Under the pieces are notes generated by a model. It saw only the letters and a list, made by a program, of their open reading frames with translations, was not told where the DNA came from and made no database searches. From Candidatus Phosphoribacter hodrii (lineage in GTDB: Bacteria > Actinomycetota > Actinomycetes > Actinomycetales > Dermatophilaceae), in assembly GCA_016707175.1 (NCBI GenBank), contig JADJIB010000002.1, positions 248,001 through 312,000 on the forward strand: a stretch of DNA of 64,000 nucleotides, read 5' to 3'. Positions 9,234 through 19,100 of this stretch are shown here, one piece after another. Made by a program: the position numbers and the translations under genes. Every line of letters begins with the position of its first letter. Within the stretch, counting starts at the first letter, position 1.

Positions 9234-9644
9234 TCAGCTCAGGGTCAAGGAGTCACCAGAGACGGTGACCGTCTTCGCGGCCAGGGGGCCCTTCGCCGGG
9301 CCGCTCACGACCGCTCCGGTTGCGGCGTCGAACACGCTGCCGTGGCAGGTGCAGGTGATCTTGGCGCTCTCGATCTTGCTCACCAGGCAGCCCTCGTGGG
9401 TGCACACCGCGCTGAACGCCTTGAAGGTGCCGGCGGTCGGCTGGGTGACGACGACCTGTCCGACGACCTTGCCACCGCCGACCGGGATGTCCGCCGCCTT
9501 GAGCGCGGAACCCGCGGCTTTCGTCGTCTGCGCGGGGGCGGCTGAGCTGCCACCACAACCGGCAAGGGTGCCCGCCGTGGCCGCCGCAGCGCCGACAGTT
9601 CCGGCGACCTGCAGGATCGAGCGACGACTGGGTTGAGTGGCCAT
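9234..9644 (-). CDS. Rieske [2Fe-2S] domain lipoprotein with Tat signal
   Basis: Small electron-transfer protein of the cell surface. The 136-residue product begins with a twin-arginine signal (SRRSILQVAGTVG) ending in a lipobox-like LAGC. It ends with a C-terminal Rieske fold carrying the paired cluster motifs CTHEGC and CTCHGSVFD, which give two Cys and two His ligands. The open frame runs much further upstream, but only the MATQPSRR start gives a functional signal peptide. It is divergent from livK. No cytochrome partner is nearby, so its redox partner is unknown. Fully folded Tat export fits a pre-assembled Fe-S cluster. Confidence 0.9.
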   Translation of the reverse strand: MATQPSRRSILQVAGTVGAAAATAGTLAGCGGSSAAPAQTTKAAGSALKAADIPVGGGKVVGQVVVTQPTAGTFKAFSAVCTHEGCLVSKIESAKITCTCHGSVFDAATGAVVSGPAKGPLAAKTVTVSGDSLTLS

Positions 9645-9717
9645 CTGGGGTCCTCCAAGGCTTGCGTGGGTGGTCAGGGACCAAGCATCCCTGGTATGCC
9701 GCCCCCCGGCCACCTGT

Positions 9718-9747
9718 CCGTTGGGGCACCTGCGGGTGCCCCAACGG
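9718..9747. promoter_or_regulatory. Perfect 13-bp inverted repeat in the Rieske/livK divergent region
   Basis: CCGTTGGGGCACC (9718-9730) and its exact complement (9735-9747) flank a TGCG loop. It lies 74 nt upstream of the Rieske start and 139 nt upstream of livK, in a region that must hold both promoters. It could be an operator or an RNA hairpin in the Rieske leader. No T-run follows. A single GTATGCCG motif lies nearby at about 9694. Confidence 0.45.
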
Positions 9748-9885
9748 CCCATCGGCCCCATAACGACACGGGAACAACCCGAAGCCGGTTGGGGACACCG
9801 GGCCTCCGGACCCGTACTCTGCACCCTAGTCCGCGGTCGTCGCGGAGTCCGGAGGATGCGCCGGACAAGATTCACAGGAGGAACT

Positions 9886-11097
9886 GTGCAGCAGCGTTCC
9901 ATTGTTCGACTGGGCGTGCCGCTTGCGGTCGCGGCCCTGGCCCTGTCCGCGTGCGGAAGCCGCGACGCCGGCACCAGCAGCACCGCTGCTGGCACCAAGA
10001 CGGTGAAGATCGGCGTCATCGCGCCGTTGTCCGGTGGCCTGTCCGCCTTGGGCCTGGGCATCAAGAACTCCGTCGCCCTTGCCGTCAAGCAGGCCAACGA
10101 CTCCAACGCGATCGCCGGCTGGAAGTTCGAGGTGGCGGCCGAGGACGACGAGGCCAAGCCCGAGACCGGCAAGAACGCCGCCACGAAGCTCTCGTCCGAT
10201 GACGCCGTTCTCGGCGTGGTCGGCACGCTGAACTCCTCGGTGGCGCAGTCGACCGTCCCGGTCCTGGCCGCGGCGAACATCGCCCAGGTCTCGCCCGCCA
10301 ACACGAACCCGAGCCTCACCCAGGGTGCCGACGCGGCAGCGAAGAAGCGGCCGTACGCCAACTACTTCCGTACCTGCACCACTGACGCTGTCCAGGGTCC
10401 GTTCGCGGCCCAGTACCTCCTCAGTGTCGGCATCAAGAGCGTGGCCACCATCCACGACAAGAAGACCTACGGCCAGGGCCTCGTTGACGCCTTCACCGCC
10501 GAGTTCACCAAGGGCGGCGGCACCGTGGTTGCCGCCGAGACCATCGGCGAGCAGGACAAGGACTTCTCGGCGGTCATCTCCAAGATCAAGCCGTCGGCTC
10601 CTGCCGCGATCTACTACGGCGGCGAGTACCCGCAGGCCGGTCCGCTTTCGCAGCAGATGAAGAGCCAGGGCCTGTCCGTTCCGCTCATGGGTGGCGACGG
10701 CATCTTCGACCCGAAGTACATCGAACTGGCCGGCGCCACGGCCAACACTGACCTCGCGACGTCGGTGGGTGCTCCGACCGAGTCGACCGAGGCCGGCAAG
10801 AAGTTCCTCGAGCAGTACAAGGCTGCCGGCTACGCCGAGCCCGCCGCTGCCTACGGTGGCTACGCCTACGACGCCGCCAAGGCCATCATCGAGGCCGCTA
10901 AGACGGCCCTCAAGGACGCCAAGGATGTCAAGTCCGCTCGCACCGCCGAGCTGACCGCGCTGGGCAAGGTCTCCTTCGACGGCGTGACCGGCAAGGTCGC
11001 CTTCGACGAGTTCGGTGACACGACCTCGAAGGTCCTCACGGTCTACAAGGTCGACGGTGGCAAGTGGATCGCCGCCAAGACCGACACCTTCAAGTGA
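9886..11097 (+). CDS. livK: Branched-chain amino acid ABC transporter, substrate-binding lipoprotein
   Basis: Extracellular Leu/Ile/Val-type binding protein that delivers ligand to LivHM. The chosen GTG start is preceded by AGGAGG 4 nt upstream and gives a 403-residue protein with a lipoprotein signal (RSIVRLGVPLAVAALALSAC, lipobox LSAC). The periplasmic-binding fold type I follows (KIGVIAPLSGGLSALG, GVVGTLNSSVAQSTVPVL, ATIHDKKTYGQGL). An upstream in-frame ATG (9856) has its GGAGG touching the start codon and is less likely. It is the first gene of livKHMGF and is separated from livH by a strong palindrome, which would favour excess binding protein over membrane components. Confidence 0.93.
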   Translation: MQQRSIVRLGVPLAVAALALSACGSRDAGTSSTAAGTKTVKIGVIAPLSGGLSALGLGIKNSVALAVKQANDSNAIAGWKFEVAAEDDEAKPETGKNAATKLSSDDAVLGVVGTLNSSVAQSTVPVLAAANIAQVSPANTNPSLTQGADAAAKKRPYANYFRTCTTDAVQGPFAAQYLLSVGIKSVATIHDKKTYGQGLVDAFTAEFTKGGGTVVAAETIGEQDKDFSAVISKIKPSAPAAIYYGGEYPQAGPLSQQMKSQGLSVPLMGGDGIFDPKYIELAGATANTDLATSVGAPTESTEAGKKFLEQYKAAGYAEPAAAYGGYAYDAAKAIIEAAKTALKDAKDVKSARTAELTALGKVSFDGVTGKVAFDEFGDTTSKVLTVYKVDGGKWIAAKTDTFK

Positions 11098-11131
11098 TCG
11101 GCCCGAACCGCGCATAGCACGAATAGTCAGA

Positions 11132-11167
11132 CACACAGGGGCGAGCGCTAGCGCTCGCCCCTGTGTG
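11132..11167. terminator. Perfect 36-nt palindrome between livK and livH
   Basis: Two 18-nt arms (11132-11149 and 11150-11167) are exact complements centred on CTAG, with AGGGGCGAGCGC in the left arm. It begins 35 nt after the livK stop and ends 86 nt before livH. Such hairpins after a binding-protein gene usually act as partial terminators or mRNA stabilisers. A DNA operator cannot be excluded. Confidence 0.7.
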
Positions 11168-11253
11168 CTGCCACACTCTCGCCTTACGTTCCACGTAGGG
11201 GGGCCTCGGCCAATCACCATGCATCAACACCCGTCTCGTCCTCAGGAGGTGAC

Positions 11254-12177
11254 ATGGATCAGTTCTTGCAACAGCTACTCAACGGGGTCACCCTCGGATC
11301 GCTGTATGCACTGATCGCTGTCGGCTATACCGTCGTCTACGGAATCGTCCAGCTCATCAACTTCGCCCACGGCGAGGTGTTCATGATCGGAGCGTTCGGT
11401 TCCTTAGCGACATGGACCTTGTTCTTCAAGGGCCAGACCGGGCTGTGGGTGTTGCCGTTCATGATCATCGGCGCCGTCCTCGCATCGGTCGCCGTCGCGT
11501 TGCTCCTCGAGCGGGTCGCCTACCGACCGCTGCGGAACGCCCCCCGACTGGCGCCACTCATCACCGCCATCGGTATCTCGGTGTTCCTCCAAGAGGCCGT
11601 GCGACTGTTCTATCCCGGCGCGAAGAGCGCCCTGCCCTTCCCGCAGATCGACCTCGTCACCGGCGCGGCCTTCCAGGTCGGCGGGATCACCGTCCGTCGG
11701 TCGGCGATCTTCGTCATCGGTGCCCTCGTCGTCTGCGCCGTCCTGCTGTGGTTCTTCATCAACCGCACCAAGATGGGCCGCGGGATGCTCGCCGTGTCCC
11801 AGGACCCCGACACCGCTCGCCTCATGGGGATCAACGTCGACCGGATCATCGCGGTCGCGTTCGCCATCGGCGCCGCGCTTGCCGGCGTGGCCGGCGTCGC
11901 GCAGGGTCTGCAGAACAGCAACATCGACTTCTTCATCGGCTTCATGGCCGGACTCAAGGCCTTCACCGCGGCCGTCCTCGGCGGCATCGGCAACATCTAT
12001 GGTGCGGTCGTCGGCGGGTTGGTCCTCGGCGTCGTCGAGGCGATGGCCGTCCAGTTCATCCCCGGCACGTTCGGTGGATCCCCGTGGAAGGACGTGTGGG
12101 CCTTCGTGCTCCTCATCGTCGTGCTCGTGTTCCGGCCCCAAGGCCTCATGGGCGCCCGGGTGGTGGATCGCGCATGA
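11254..12177 (+). CDS. livH: Branched-chain amino acid ABC transporter, permease LivH
   Basis: Inner-membrane permease half of the branched-chain amino acid importer. The 307 residues form about eight membrane segments and carry the family N-terminus (NGVTLGSLYALIAVGYTVVYG), the conserved LINFAHGEVFMIGAF, and the cytoplasmic coupling region with GILNS-type sequence and FTAAVLGGIGNIYGAVVGG. AGGAGG lies close upstream of the ATG. The stop codon overlaps the livM start (ATGA). Confidence 0.95.
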   Translation: MDQFLQQLLNGVTLGSLYALIAVGYTVVYGIVQLINFAHGEVFMIGAFGSLATWTLFFKGQTGLWVLPFMIIGAVLASVAVALLLERVAYRPLRNAPRLAPLITAIGISVFLQEAVRLFYPGAKSALPFPQIDLVTGAAFQVGGITVRRSAIFVIGALVVCAVLLWFFINRTKMGRGMLAVSQDPDTARLMGINVDRIIAVAFAIGAALAGVAGVAQGLQNSNIDFFIGFMAGLKAFTAAVLGGIGNIYGAVVGGLVLGVVEAMAVQFIPGTFGGSPWKDVWAFVLLIVVLVFRPQGLMGARVVDRA

Positions 12178-13883
12178 CGACCACCCAGTCCCGTGCCGCG
12201 GTGTCCAACCCGCGCCCCAGCAGCCAGTGGCTCCTCACCCTCGTCGGTGTGGTGCTGCTCGTCGTCGGCTGCTTGCTGCCCTGGGCCTTCGTCCCGGCCA
12301 TCTTGGGCAACGTCACCGTCCTGCTCTACCCGGGCGCGATGCAGATCCTCATGATCATCGTCGGCGCCATCGCCGTGTTCTTCCTCCTCCTGCGCACGGG
12401 CCGCTTCGCTGCCGCCGACCGGTTGTTGGACAGCGCCCGCGGCCTGCGTGCGCTGTCGGTGACGGCCGCGGCCTTCATGGTCCTCGCGGTCGTCATCATC
12501 GCCATGCAAGCGCCGGGGCTGGCCAACGCCGACCCTGGGGTCTACGTCTCGCTGGTGGGCGCACTGCTCATGGTCGCCGGCAGCTTCCGGATGCCGTCGG
12601 ATCCCAAGGTCGACCCGATCACGGTTCACCTCCCGTCCTGGGTGGAGATCGTCGTCATCGTCGTCATGCTCGCGATCGCGTTGTTCGGCGCGGCATACGC
12701 CCTCGGTCAGGAGGACGGCACGATCTTCTCGCTGTTCCTGCTGTTCCTCGCCGGCAGCGTGGTCGCCCTCGCGCGCGCCGGGCTGTTCTCCTGGATCGGT
12801 GTCATCGCGCAACGCAACCGTCGGGTCATCACCCTGGGTGCCTTCGCCGTGGCCTTCCTGTTCCCGTTCACCCAGAACGGGTCCGACGCGAACATGTCCA
12901 TCGCCACCCAGGTGCTCATCTTCGCGACGACCGCCCTCGGCCTGAACATCGTCGTCGGCCTGGCCGGCCTGCTCGACCTCGGCTACATCGCCTTCCTCGG
13001 CGCCGGGGCCTACGTGTCGGCGATGATGTCGCACTCCGCGTTCGCGACGATCGGGTGGAAACCACCGTTCATCGTCGTCGTCGTCATCGCTGCCTGCGTG
13101 TCGTCGATCCTCGGCCTCATCATCGGCTCACCAACCCTGCGGGTGTCCGGTGACTACCTGGCCATCGTCACCCTCGCCTTCGGTGAGATCTTCCGGCTGA
13201 CCGTCAACAACCTCGACGGCAACAACGGCCCGGACCTCACCAACGGCCCGAACGGCATCCCGGGCATCCCAGAGTTGGAGATCGGGTCGTTCAACTTCGG
13301 CGACACGCACACCCTTCTGGGCATCCCGCTCGGCCGGTTCGCCAACTACTACTTCCTCATGCTCGTCGTCGCGGCGATCATCATCACGATCTTCACCCGG
13401 CTCAACAACAGCCGGATCGGGCGCGGCTGGGTCGCGATCCGTGAGGACGAGAAGGCCGCCGAGGCCATGGGCGTCAACGTCTTCGGGCTCAAGCTGTTCG
13501 CCTTCGCCGGCGGTGCGTTCCTCGCCGGCATGGCCGGGTCGATCAAGGCGCACCAGGACGTGTCGGTCACCCCCGACCAGTACATCTTCCTTGAGTCCGC
13601 CTTCCTGCTCGCCGCGATCGTCCTCGGCGGCATGGGGACGGTGGCCGGCGTCCTCGTCGGTGCCACCGTGCTCAAGTTGCTCCCCGAGAAGCTGCGCTTC
13701 GTGGCCGACTACCGGCTGCTCACCTTCGGTTTGCTCCTCGTGCTCATGATGCGGTTCCGCCCGGAGGGCTTGGTTCCGAGTCGGCGCCGCGCCTTGGAGT
13801 TCCATGAGGACGACACCAAGTTGGCCGAACGAATAGAAGAAGCCCATCTGGAAGGTATGACGAAGACGGAGGGACGGGCATGA
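12174..13883 (+). CDS. livM: Branched-chain amino acid ABC transporter, permease LivM with N-terminal membrane extension
   Basis: Second permease of the importer. The start chosen (ATGA overlap with livH) gives 569 residues, clearly longer than the usual 330-420. The C-terminal about 330 residues are the standard LivM core (LNIVVGLAGLLDLGYIAFLGAGAY, SPTLRVSGDYLAIVTLAFGEI, RIGRGWVAIREDEKAAEAMG). The N-terminal about 230 residues hold some six further hydrophobic segments, including WLLTLVGVVLLVVGCLLPW and QILMIIVGAIAVFFLLL. Extended LivM proteins occur in Actinobacteria, but the role of the extension is not known to me. It overlaps livG by 4 nt. Confidence 0.92.
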   Translation: MTTTQSRAAVSNPRPSSQWLLTLVGVVLLVVGCLLPWAFVPAILGNVTVLLYPGAMQILMIIVGAIAVFFLLLRTGRFAAADRLLDSARGLRALSVTAAAFMVLAVVIIAMQAPGLANADPGVYVSLVGALLMVAGSFRMPSDPKVDPITVHLPSWVEIVVIVVMLAIALFGAAYALGQEDGTIFSLFLLFLAGSVVALARAGLFSWIGVIAQRNRRVITLGAFAVAFLFPFTQNGSDANMSIATQVLIFATTALGLNIVVGLAGLLDLGYIAFLGAGAYVSAMMSHSAFATIGWKPPFIVVVVIAACVSSILGLIIGSPTLRVSGDYLAIVTLAFGEIFRLTVNNLDGNNGPDLTNGPNGIPGIPELEIGSFNFGDTHTLLGIPLGRFANYYFLMLVVAAIIITIFTRLNNSRIGRGWVAIREDEKAAEAMGVNVFGLKLFAFAGGAFLAGMAGSIKAHQDVSVTPDQYIFLESAFLLAAIVLGGMGTVAGVLVGATVLKLLPEKLRFVADYRLLTFGLLLVLMMRFRPEGLVPSRRRALEFHEDDTKLAERIEEAHLEGMTKTEGRA

Positions 13884-14728
13884 CCACCACCACGCACGAC
13901 CGTCCCAGCGCCCCCGCGGCGTCCGGCAAGGCCGTCCTTGAGGCGACCGGCGTCATCATGCGTTTCGGCGGCCTCACGGCCGTCAACAACGTCAACCTCC
14001 GGGTCAACGAGGGCGAGATCGTCGGCCTCATCGGGCCCAACGGTGCCGGGAAGACGACGTTCTTCAACTGCCTCACCGGCATGTACAAGCCCACCGAGGG
14101 CGAGGTGAAGTTCCAGGGCACGGTATTGCCACCCAAGCCACGGGCCGTGGTCCAGGCGGGGATGGCTCGCACCTTCCAGAACATCCGCCTCTTCGCCAAC
14201 ATGACGGCGTTGGAGAACGTCATGGTCGGTCGCTACTGCCGAACCAGCGCCATGGCCCTCACCTCGATCATCCGTGGCCCGAAGTACCGCCACGAGGAGG
14301 AGGCCACCCGGGCTCGCGCCCAGGAGTTGCTCAACTTCGTCGGTTTGGGCAAGACCAGCGAACACCTCGCTCGCAACCTCCCCTACGGCGACCAGCGTCG
14401 CCTCGAGATCGCGCGGGCGCTGGCCACCGACCCGAAGCTCATCCTCCTGGATGAGCCGACGGCCGGCATGAACCCCAAGGAGACCGAAGAGGCCAAGGAG
14501 TTGATCTTCCGGATCCGCGACATGGGGCTGGCCGTCGTCGTCATCGAGCACGACATGCGGTTCATCTTCACCCTGTGCGACCGGGTGCTCTGCCTCGTCC
14601 GTGGCGAGACCCTCATCGAGGGCAGCCCGCAGGTCGTCCAGAGCGATCCACGGGTCATCGAGGCGTACATCGGCAAACCCGATGACGACGAGCTCGAGGA
14701 AGAGGCCGCAAAGGAGGACCAGGCGTGA
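13880..14728 (+). CDS. livG: Branched-chain amino acid ABC transporter, ATPase LivG
   Basis: Cytoplasmic ATPase that powers import. The 282 residues carry Walker A GPNGAGKTT, the Q-loop region GMARTFQNIRLF, a signature helix read as LPYGDQRRLEIARAL, Walker B LILLDEPTAGMNP and the switch His (VVVIEHDMRF). The longer C-terminal tail is normal for LivG. The ABC signature LPYGDQ differs from canonical LSGGQ, as is usual for LivG. It is coupled at both ends by 4-nt overlaps (ATGA and GTGA). Confidence 0.95.
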   Translation: MTTTTHDRPSAPAASGKAVLEATGVIMRFGGLTAVNNVNLRVNEGEIVGLIGPNGAGKTTFFNCLTGMYKPTEGEVKFQGTVLPPKPRAVVQAGMARTFQNIRLFANMTALENVMVGRYCRTSAMALTSIIRGPKYRHEEEATRARAQELLNFVGLGKTSEHLARNLPYGDQRRLEIARALATDPKLILLDEPTAGMNPKETEEAKELIFRIRDMGLAVVVIEHDMRFIFTLCDRVLCLVRGETLIEGSPQVVQSDPRVIEAYIGKPDDDELEEEAAKEDQA

Positions 14729-15438
14729 GCGCCATGCTCGAAGTCAAGGACCTTCGGGTCTCCTACGGCAAGATCGAGGCCGTCAAGGGGATCAGTTTCA
14801 GCGTCGGTCAGGGCGAGGTGGTCTGCCTCATCGGGACCAACGGTGCCGGCAAGACGACGACGCTGCGAACGATCTCCGGTCTCATCAGGCCCACATCGGG
14901 TGAGATCACCTTCGAGGGCAAGCGTCTGGACGGCGTCCCGGCCCACGAGATTGTCACCCTGGGCCTGGCCCACAGCCCGGAGGGTCGGCGGATCTTCCCC
15001 CGGCTCTCGGTCGAGGAGAACCTCCTGCTGGGCGCCTTCTCGCGCAACGACGGCGAGATCAAGAGCGACCTGCAGGCGGCCTACGACCTGTTCCCGATCC
15101 TCGGAGAGCGGTCCAAGCAACCTGCCGGGACGTTCTCCGGTGGCGAGCAGCAGATGCTCGCCATGGGCCGGGCGATGATGAGCCGTCCCAAGCTCCTCAT
15201 GCTGGACGAGCCGTCCATGGGTCTGTCGCCGATCATGATGCAGCGCATCATGTCGACCGTGAAGACCCTGCAGAGCCAGGGCACGACGATCCTGCTCGTC
15301 GAGCAGAACGCGCGCGCTGCACTCAAGTTGGCTGACAAGGGGTACGTGCTCGAGGTCGGCCACGTCGTCCTCGAAGGCTCCGGACACGACCTGCTGCACA
15401 GTGACGCCGTCCGTAAGGCGTACCTCGGCGAGGACTAG
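14725..15438 (+). CDS. livF: Branched-chain amino acid ABC transporter, ATPase LivF
   Basis: Second ATPase of the importer, forming a heterodimer with LivG. The 237 residues show Walker A GTNGAGKTTT, signature FSGGEQQMLAMGRAM, Walker B LLMLDEPSMGLSP and switch LVEQNARAAL. The GTG start overlaps the livG stop, with AAGGAGG 7 nt upstream. It is the last gene of the operon and is followed by a very stable bidirectional hairpin. Confidence 0.95.
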   Translation: MSAMLEVKDLRVSYGKIEAVKGISFSVGQGEVVCLIGTNGAGKTTTLRTISGLIRPTSGEITFEGKRLDGVPAHEIVTLGLAHSPEGRRIFPRLSVEENLLLGAFSRNDGEIKSDLQAAYDLFPILGERSKQPAGTFSGGEQQMLAMGRAMMSRPKLLMLDEPSMGLSPIMMQRIMSTVKTLQSQGTTILLVEQNARAALKLADKGYVLEVGHVVLEGSGHDLLHSDAVRKAYLGED

Positions 15439-15504
15439 CGCTCACGGCACGTCAGCACAGCACAGCGCAACGCAACTCAACACAGCAAGACCAGCACGGT
15501 ATGC

Positions 15505-15538
15505 CGGTGGGGCGGGGCCAGGTGGCCCCGCCCCACCG
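15505..15538. terminator. Strong hairpin between convergent livF and the pentapeptide-repeat gene
   Basis: The 16-nt arms CGGTGGGGCGGGGCCA (15505-15520) and its exact complement (15523-15538) sit 66 nt past the livF stop and 30 nt past the stop of the opposing gene. It could serve both transcripts. One GTATGCCG motif (about 15499) overlaps the outer edge of the left arm. Confidence 0.75.
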
Positions 15539-15568
15539 TCGTGCGTTTCGGGCCGCGCCCGCCAACCC

Positions 15569-16171
15569 TCAGTCGTCGACGCGAACGTCCAGCCCGAGTG
15601 CGGCGGCGATGACGAGCGCCTGCTCAGGCGTCACGATCGCTCCACTCAGCTGTGCGGCAGCCGGATCGAGCGACCAGAGCGAACTTCCGCGCAGGTCTGC
15701 CTGACGCAGGTCGATCCCGACCAGCGAGGCACCCGTGAGGTCGAGGTCGCGCCACACGGCGCCGACCGCCTGCACCCGGTCGAGGTCGGCCTCGGTGAGG
15801 CGGACACCGCGCCACTGGGTGGACCCGAGGGCCGCGCCTGCCAGAGCCACGAAACCCCAGTTGCCACCGTCGACCTGGACGAGGTCGAACTCGCACCCGG
15901 TGAAGGTCGATCCGACGAGTTTGCAGCGGACGAACCGGGCGTCGAAGAAGGTGCAGTAGGCGAACGTGCAGCCGGTGAAGGCCGAGTCGGTGTGCACCGA
16001 GGTGTTGAACCGGCACCGCCGGAACGTGCAGTTCTCGAGGACAGCCCCGACGCTCCGCAGATCGCCGAAATCGACCGCCACGAAGTCCGTGTCGGCGAAC
16101 CGTTCACCCTGCACCTCGCGGCCGTACCAGTCCTCCCCCGTGACCGTCCGGCGCGCCTCGGGCACGGTCAT
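15569..16171 (-). CDS. Pentapeptide-repeat protein, MfpA/Qnr-like
   Basis: Predicted right-handed quadrilateral beta-helix of 200 residues. Repeats of the A(D/N)Lxx or xCxFxx type run from about residue 45 to 175 (LENCTFRRCRF, SAFTGCTFAYCTFFDARF, LRQADLRGSSL). The length and the C-terminal helix (VTPEQALVIAAALGL) resemble MfpA and Qnr proteins, DNA mimics that bind gyrase and protect against quinolones. The start codon overlaps the uvrA stop by 4 nt, so it is translated with the repair gene. The gyrase role is inference from fold, length and C-terminus. Confidence 0.75.
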   Translation of the reverse strand: MTVPEARRTVTGEDWYGREVQGERFADTDFVAVDFGDLRSVGAVLENCTFRRCRFNTSVHTDSAFTGCTFAYCTFFDARFVRCKLVGSTFTGCEFDLVQVDGGNWGFVALAGAALGSTQWRGVRLTEADLDRVQAVGAVWRDLDLTGASLVGIDLRQADLRGSSLWSLDPAAAQLSGAIVTPEQALVIAAALGLDVRVDD

Positions 16172-19100
16172 TCGGTATGCCGCCCGCGCACCGCCCGCTT
16201 CGCCGTTCCGCTGGCCACCGCCGTGGCCTTGCGGGGTCGGGCACTGGCCCGCTCGACGCTGGGGCGCGCGGACGGCATACCCGCTGCGGCCTTGGCGAGC
16301 ACGGGGGCGAGGAAGCGACCCGTGTGGGAGTCCGGATGCGCGGCGACCTGCTCGGGGGTGCCTTCGGCGACGACGCGGCCGCCGCCGGAGCCGCCCTCGG
16401 GACCGAGGTCGACGATCCAGTCGGCCGACTTGATGACGTCGAGGTTGTGCTCGATGACGATGACCGTGTTGCCCTTGTCGACCAGGCCCTGCAGCACGCC
16501 GAGGAGTTTGCTGATGTCCTCGAAGTGCAGGCCGGTGGTCGGCTCGTCGAGGACATAGACGGTGCGGCCGCTGGAGCGCTTCTGCAACTCGGCGGCGAGC
16601 TTGACCCGCTGGGCCTCACCACCCGAGAGCGTCGGCGCGGGTTGGCCGAGCCGGACATAGCCCAGCCCGACATCGTTCAACGTCGTCAGGTGGCGAGCGA
16701 TCGCCGGCACTGCCGCGAAGAACTCGGCGGCCTCCTCGATGGGCATGTCGAGGACGTCGGCGATCGTCTTGCCCTTGAAGTGGACGTCGAGGGTCTCCCG
16801 GTTGTAGCGCGCCCCGTGACAGACCTCGCACGGCACATAGACGTCTGGCAGGAAGTTCATCTCGATCTTGATCGTGCCGTCGCCCGAGCAGTTGTCGCAG
16901 CGCCCGCCCTTGACGTTGAACGAGAACCGGCCCGGCAGGTAGCCGCGGATCTTCGCCTCGGTGGTCTCGGCGAACAGGCGGCGCATGTGGTCGAAGACTC
17001 CGGTGTAGGTGGCCGGGTTGGACCGCGGGGTCCGGCCGATCGGGCTCTGGTCGACGTGGACGACCTTGTCGAGATGCTCAAGACCGGTGACCGACTTGTG
17101 CCGCCCCGGGACCTGGCGGGCCTTGTTGAGCTTGTTGGCCAACACCGTGTAGAGGATGTCGTTGACCAGCGTCGACTTCCCCGAGCCGGACACCCCGGTG
17201 ACCGCCACGAGGTTGGCCAGGGGGAACGACACGGTGACGTCGCGCAGGTTGTTTTCGCGGGCGGCGATCACCGTCACCTCGCGGCCCTTGACCTGCGGGC
17301 GACGCACGTCGGGGACCGGGATCGACTTGCGACCCGAGAGATACATCCCGGTGAGCGAGTCGGGGTGGGCCAGCAGCCCGGCGACCGGCCCGCAGTGCAC
17401 GACATGGCCGCCGTGCTCCCCCGCTCCCGGCCCGATGTCGACGACCCAGTCGGCCGTCGCGATGGTGTCCTCGTCGTGCTCGACGACGATGAGGGTGTTG
17501 CCGAGGTCGCGCAGCCGGGTCAGGGTCTCGATGAGCCGGTGGTTGTCGCGCTGGTGCAGCCCGATCGAGGGCTCGTCCAGCACGTAGAGCACGCCGACCA
17601 GGCCGGACCCGATCTGGGTGGCCAGGCGGATCCGCTGGGCCTCGCCGCCGGACAGCGTGCCGGCGGGGCGATCCAGCGACAGGTAGTCGAGGCCGACGTC
17701 AAGCAGGAACCCCAACCGGGCCCCGATCTCCTTGATGACCCGCTCGGCGATCTGCCGCTCGCGGTCGGTGAAGTCGACCGAGCGCAGGAACTCGGCGCAC
17801 TCGTTGATCGCCAGGGCACAGACCTGCGAGATGTTCTGCCCACCCACCCGGATGGCGAGCACTTCCGGCTTGAGCCGGGCACCGCGGCATACCGGGCAGG
17901 GCACTTCACGCATGTAGCCCTCGTAGCGGTCCCGGCTCCACTCGGAGTCGGTCTCGGAGTGCCGACGCTTGACGAACGGCACGACCCCTTCGAAACCGGT
18001 GGTGTAGGACCGGTCGCGGCCGTAGCGGTTGCGATACGTGACGTGGACCTTGTAGTTCTGCCCGAAGAGCAGGGCCTCCTTGGCCCGTTCGGGGAGCGCC
18101 CGCCAGGGGGTGTCGAGCGAGAACTTCAGGTCGTCGGCCACCGCCTGGACGACGCGCATGAAGTAGTCGGCCGAGCCGGAGCCGCTCCCCCACGGAGCCA
18201 CCGCGCCCTGCGCGATCGAGAGGTCCTCGTCGGGGATGCACAACTCGGGGTCGACCTCGAGCTCGGTGCCCAGACCGGTGCAGGCCGGGCAGGCGCCGAA
18301 GGGCGAGTTGAACGAGAAGGTCCGGGGCTCGACCTCGTCGATGGCCAAGGGGTGGTCGTTGGGGCAGGCCATCCGCTCGGAGAAGCGCCGCTCCTTGTCG
18401 GGCTCGCCCTCCTCGCGGTCCACGAAGTCGACGAGGAGTATGCCGCCCGCCAGCACGAGGGCGGTCTCCACCGAGTCGGTGAGCCGTCGCTTGGCCGCCG
18501 CGTCGTCACCCTTGGCGACCAACCGGTCGATGACCACCTCGATGGTGTGCTTGATCTGCTTCTCGAGCTTGGGCGGGTCGGCCAGCGCGATGACCTCACC
18601 GTCGACCCTGGCCCGGGCGAAGCCCTTGGTCTGCAACTCGGCGAACAGGTCGACGAACTCGCCCTTACGGGCCTTGACGACCGGCGCGAGGATCTGGAAG
18701 CGGGTGCGCTCAGGGAGCTCGAGCAGTCGGTCGACGATCTGCTGGGGGCTCTGGCGGGTGATCGGCTCGTCGCAGATGGGGCAGTGCGGGCGACCGACCC
18801 GGGCGAACAACAGACGGAGGTAGTCGTAGACCTCGGTGATCGTCCCCACCGTCGAGCGCGGGTTGCGGTTGGTCGACTTCTGGTCGATCGACACGGCCGG
18901 GGAGAGGCCCTCGATGAAGTCGACGTCGGGCTTGTCCATCTGGCCGAGGAACTGGCGGGCATAGGCCGACAAGGACTCGACGTAACGACGCTGCCCCTCG
19001 GCGAAGATCGTGTCGAACGCCAGCGACGACTTCCCCGAGCCGGACAGGCCCGTGAAGACGATGAGGCTGTCGCGGGGCAACTCGACCGAGATGTCCTTGA

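Noticed and set aside
9645..10361. A 239-codon N-terminal extension of the Rieske gene
   Set aside because: It would run antisense through the livK start and hide the Tat signal, and it has no domain.
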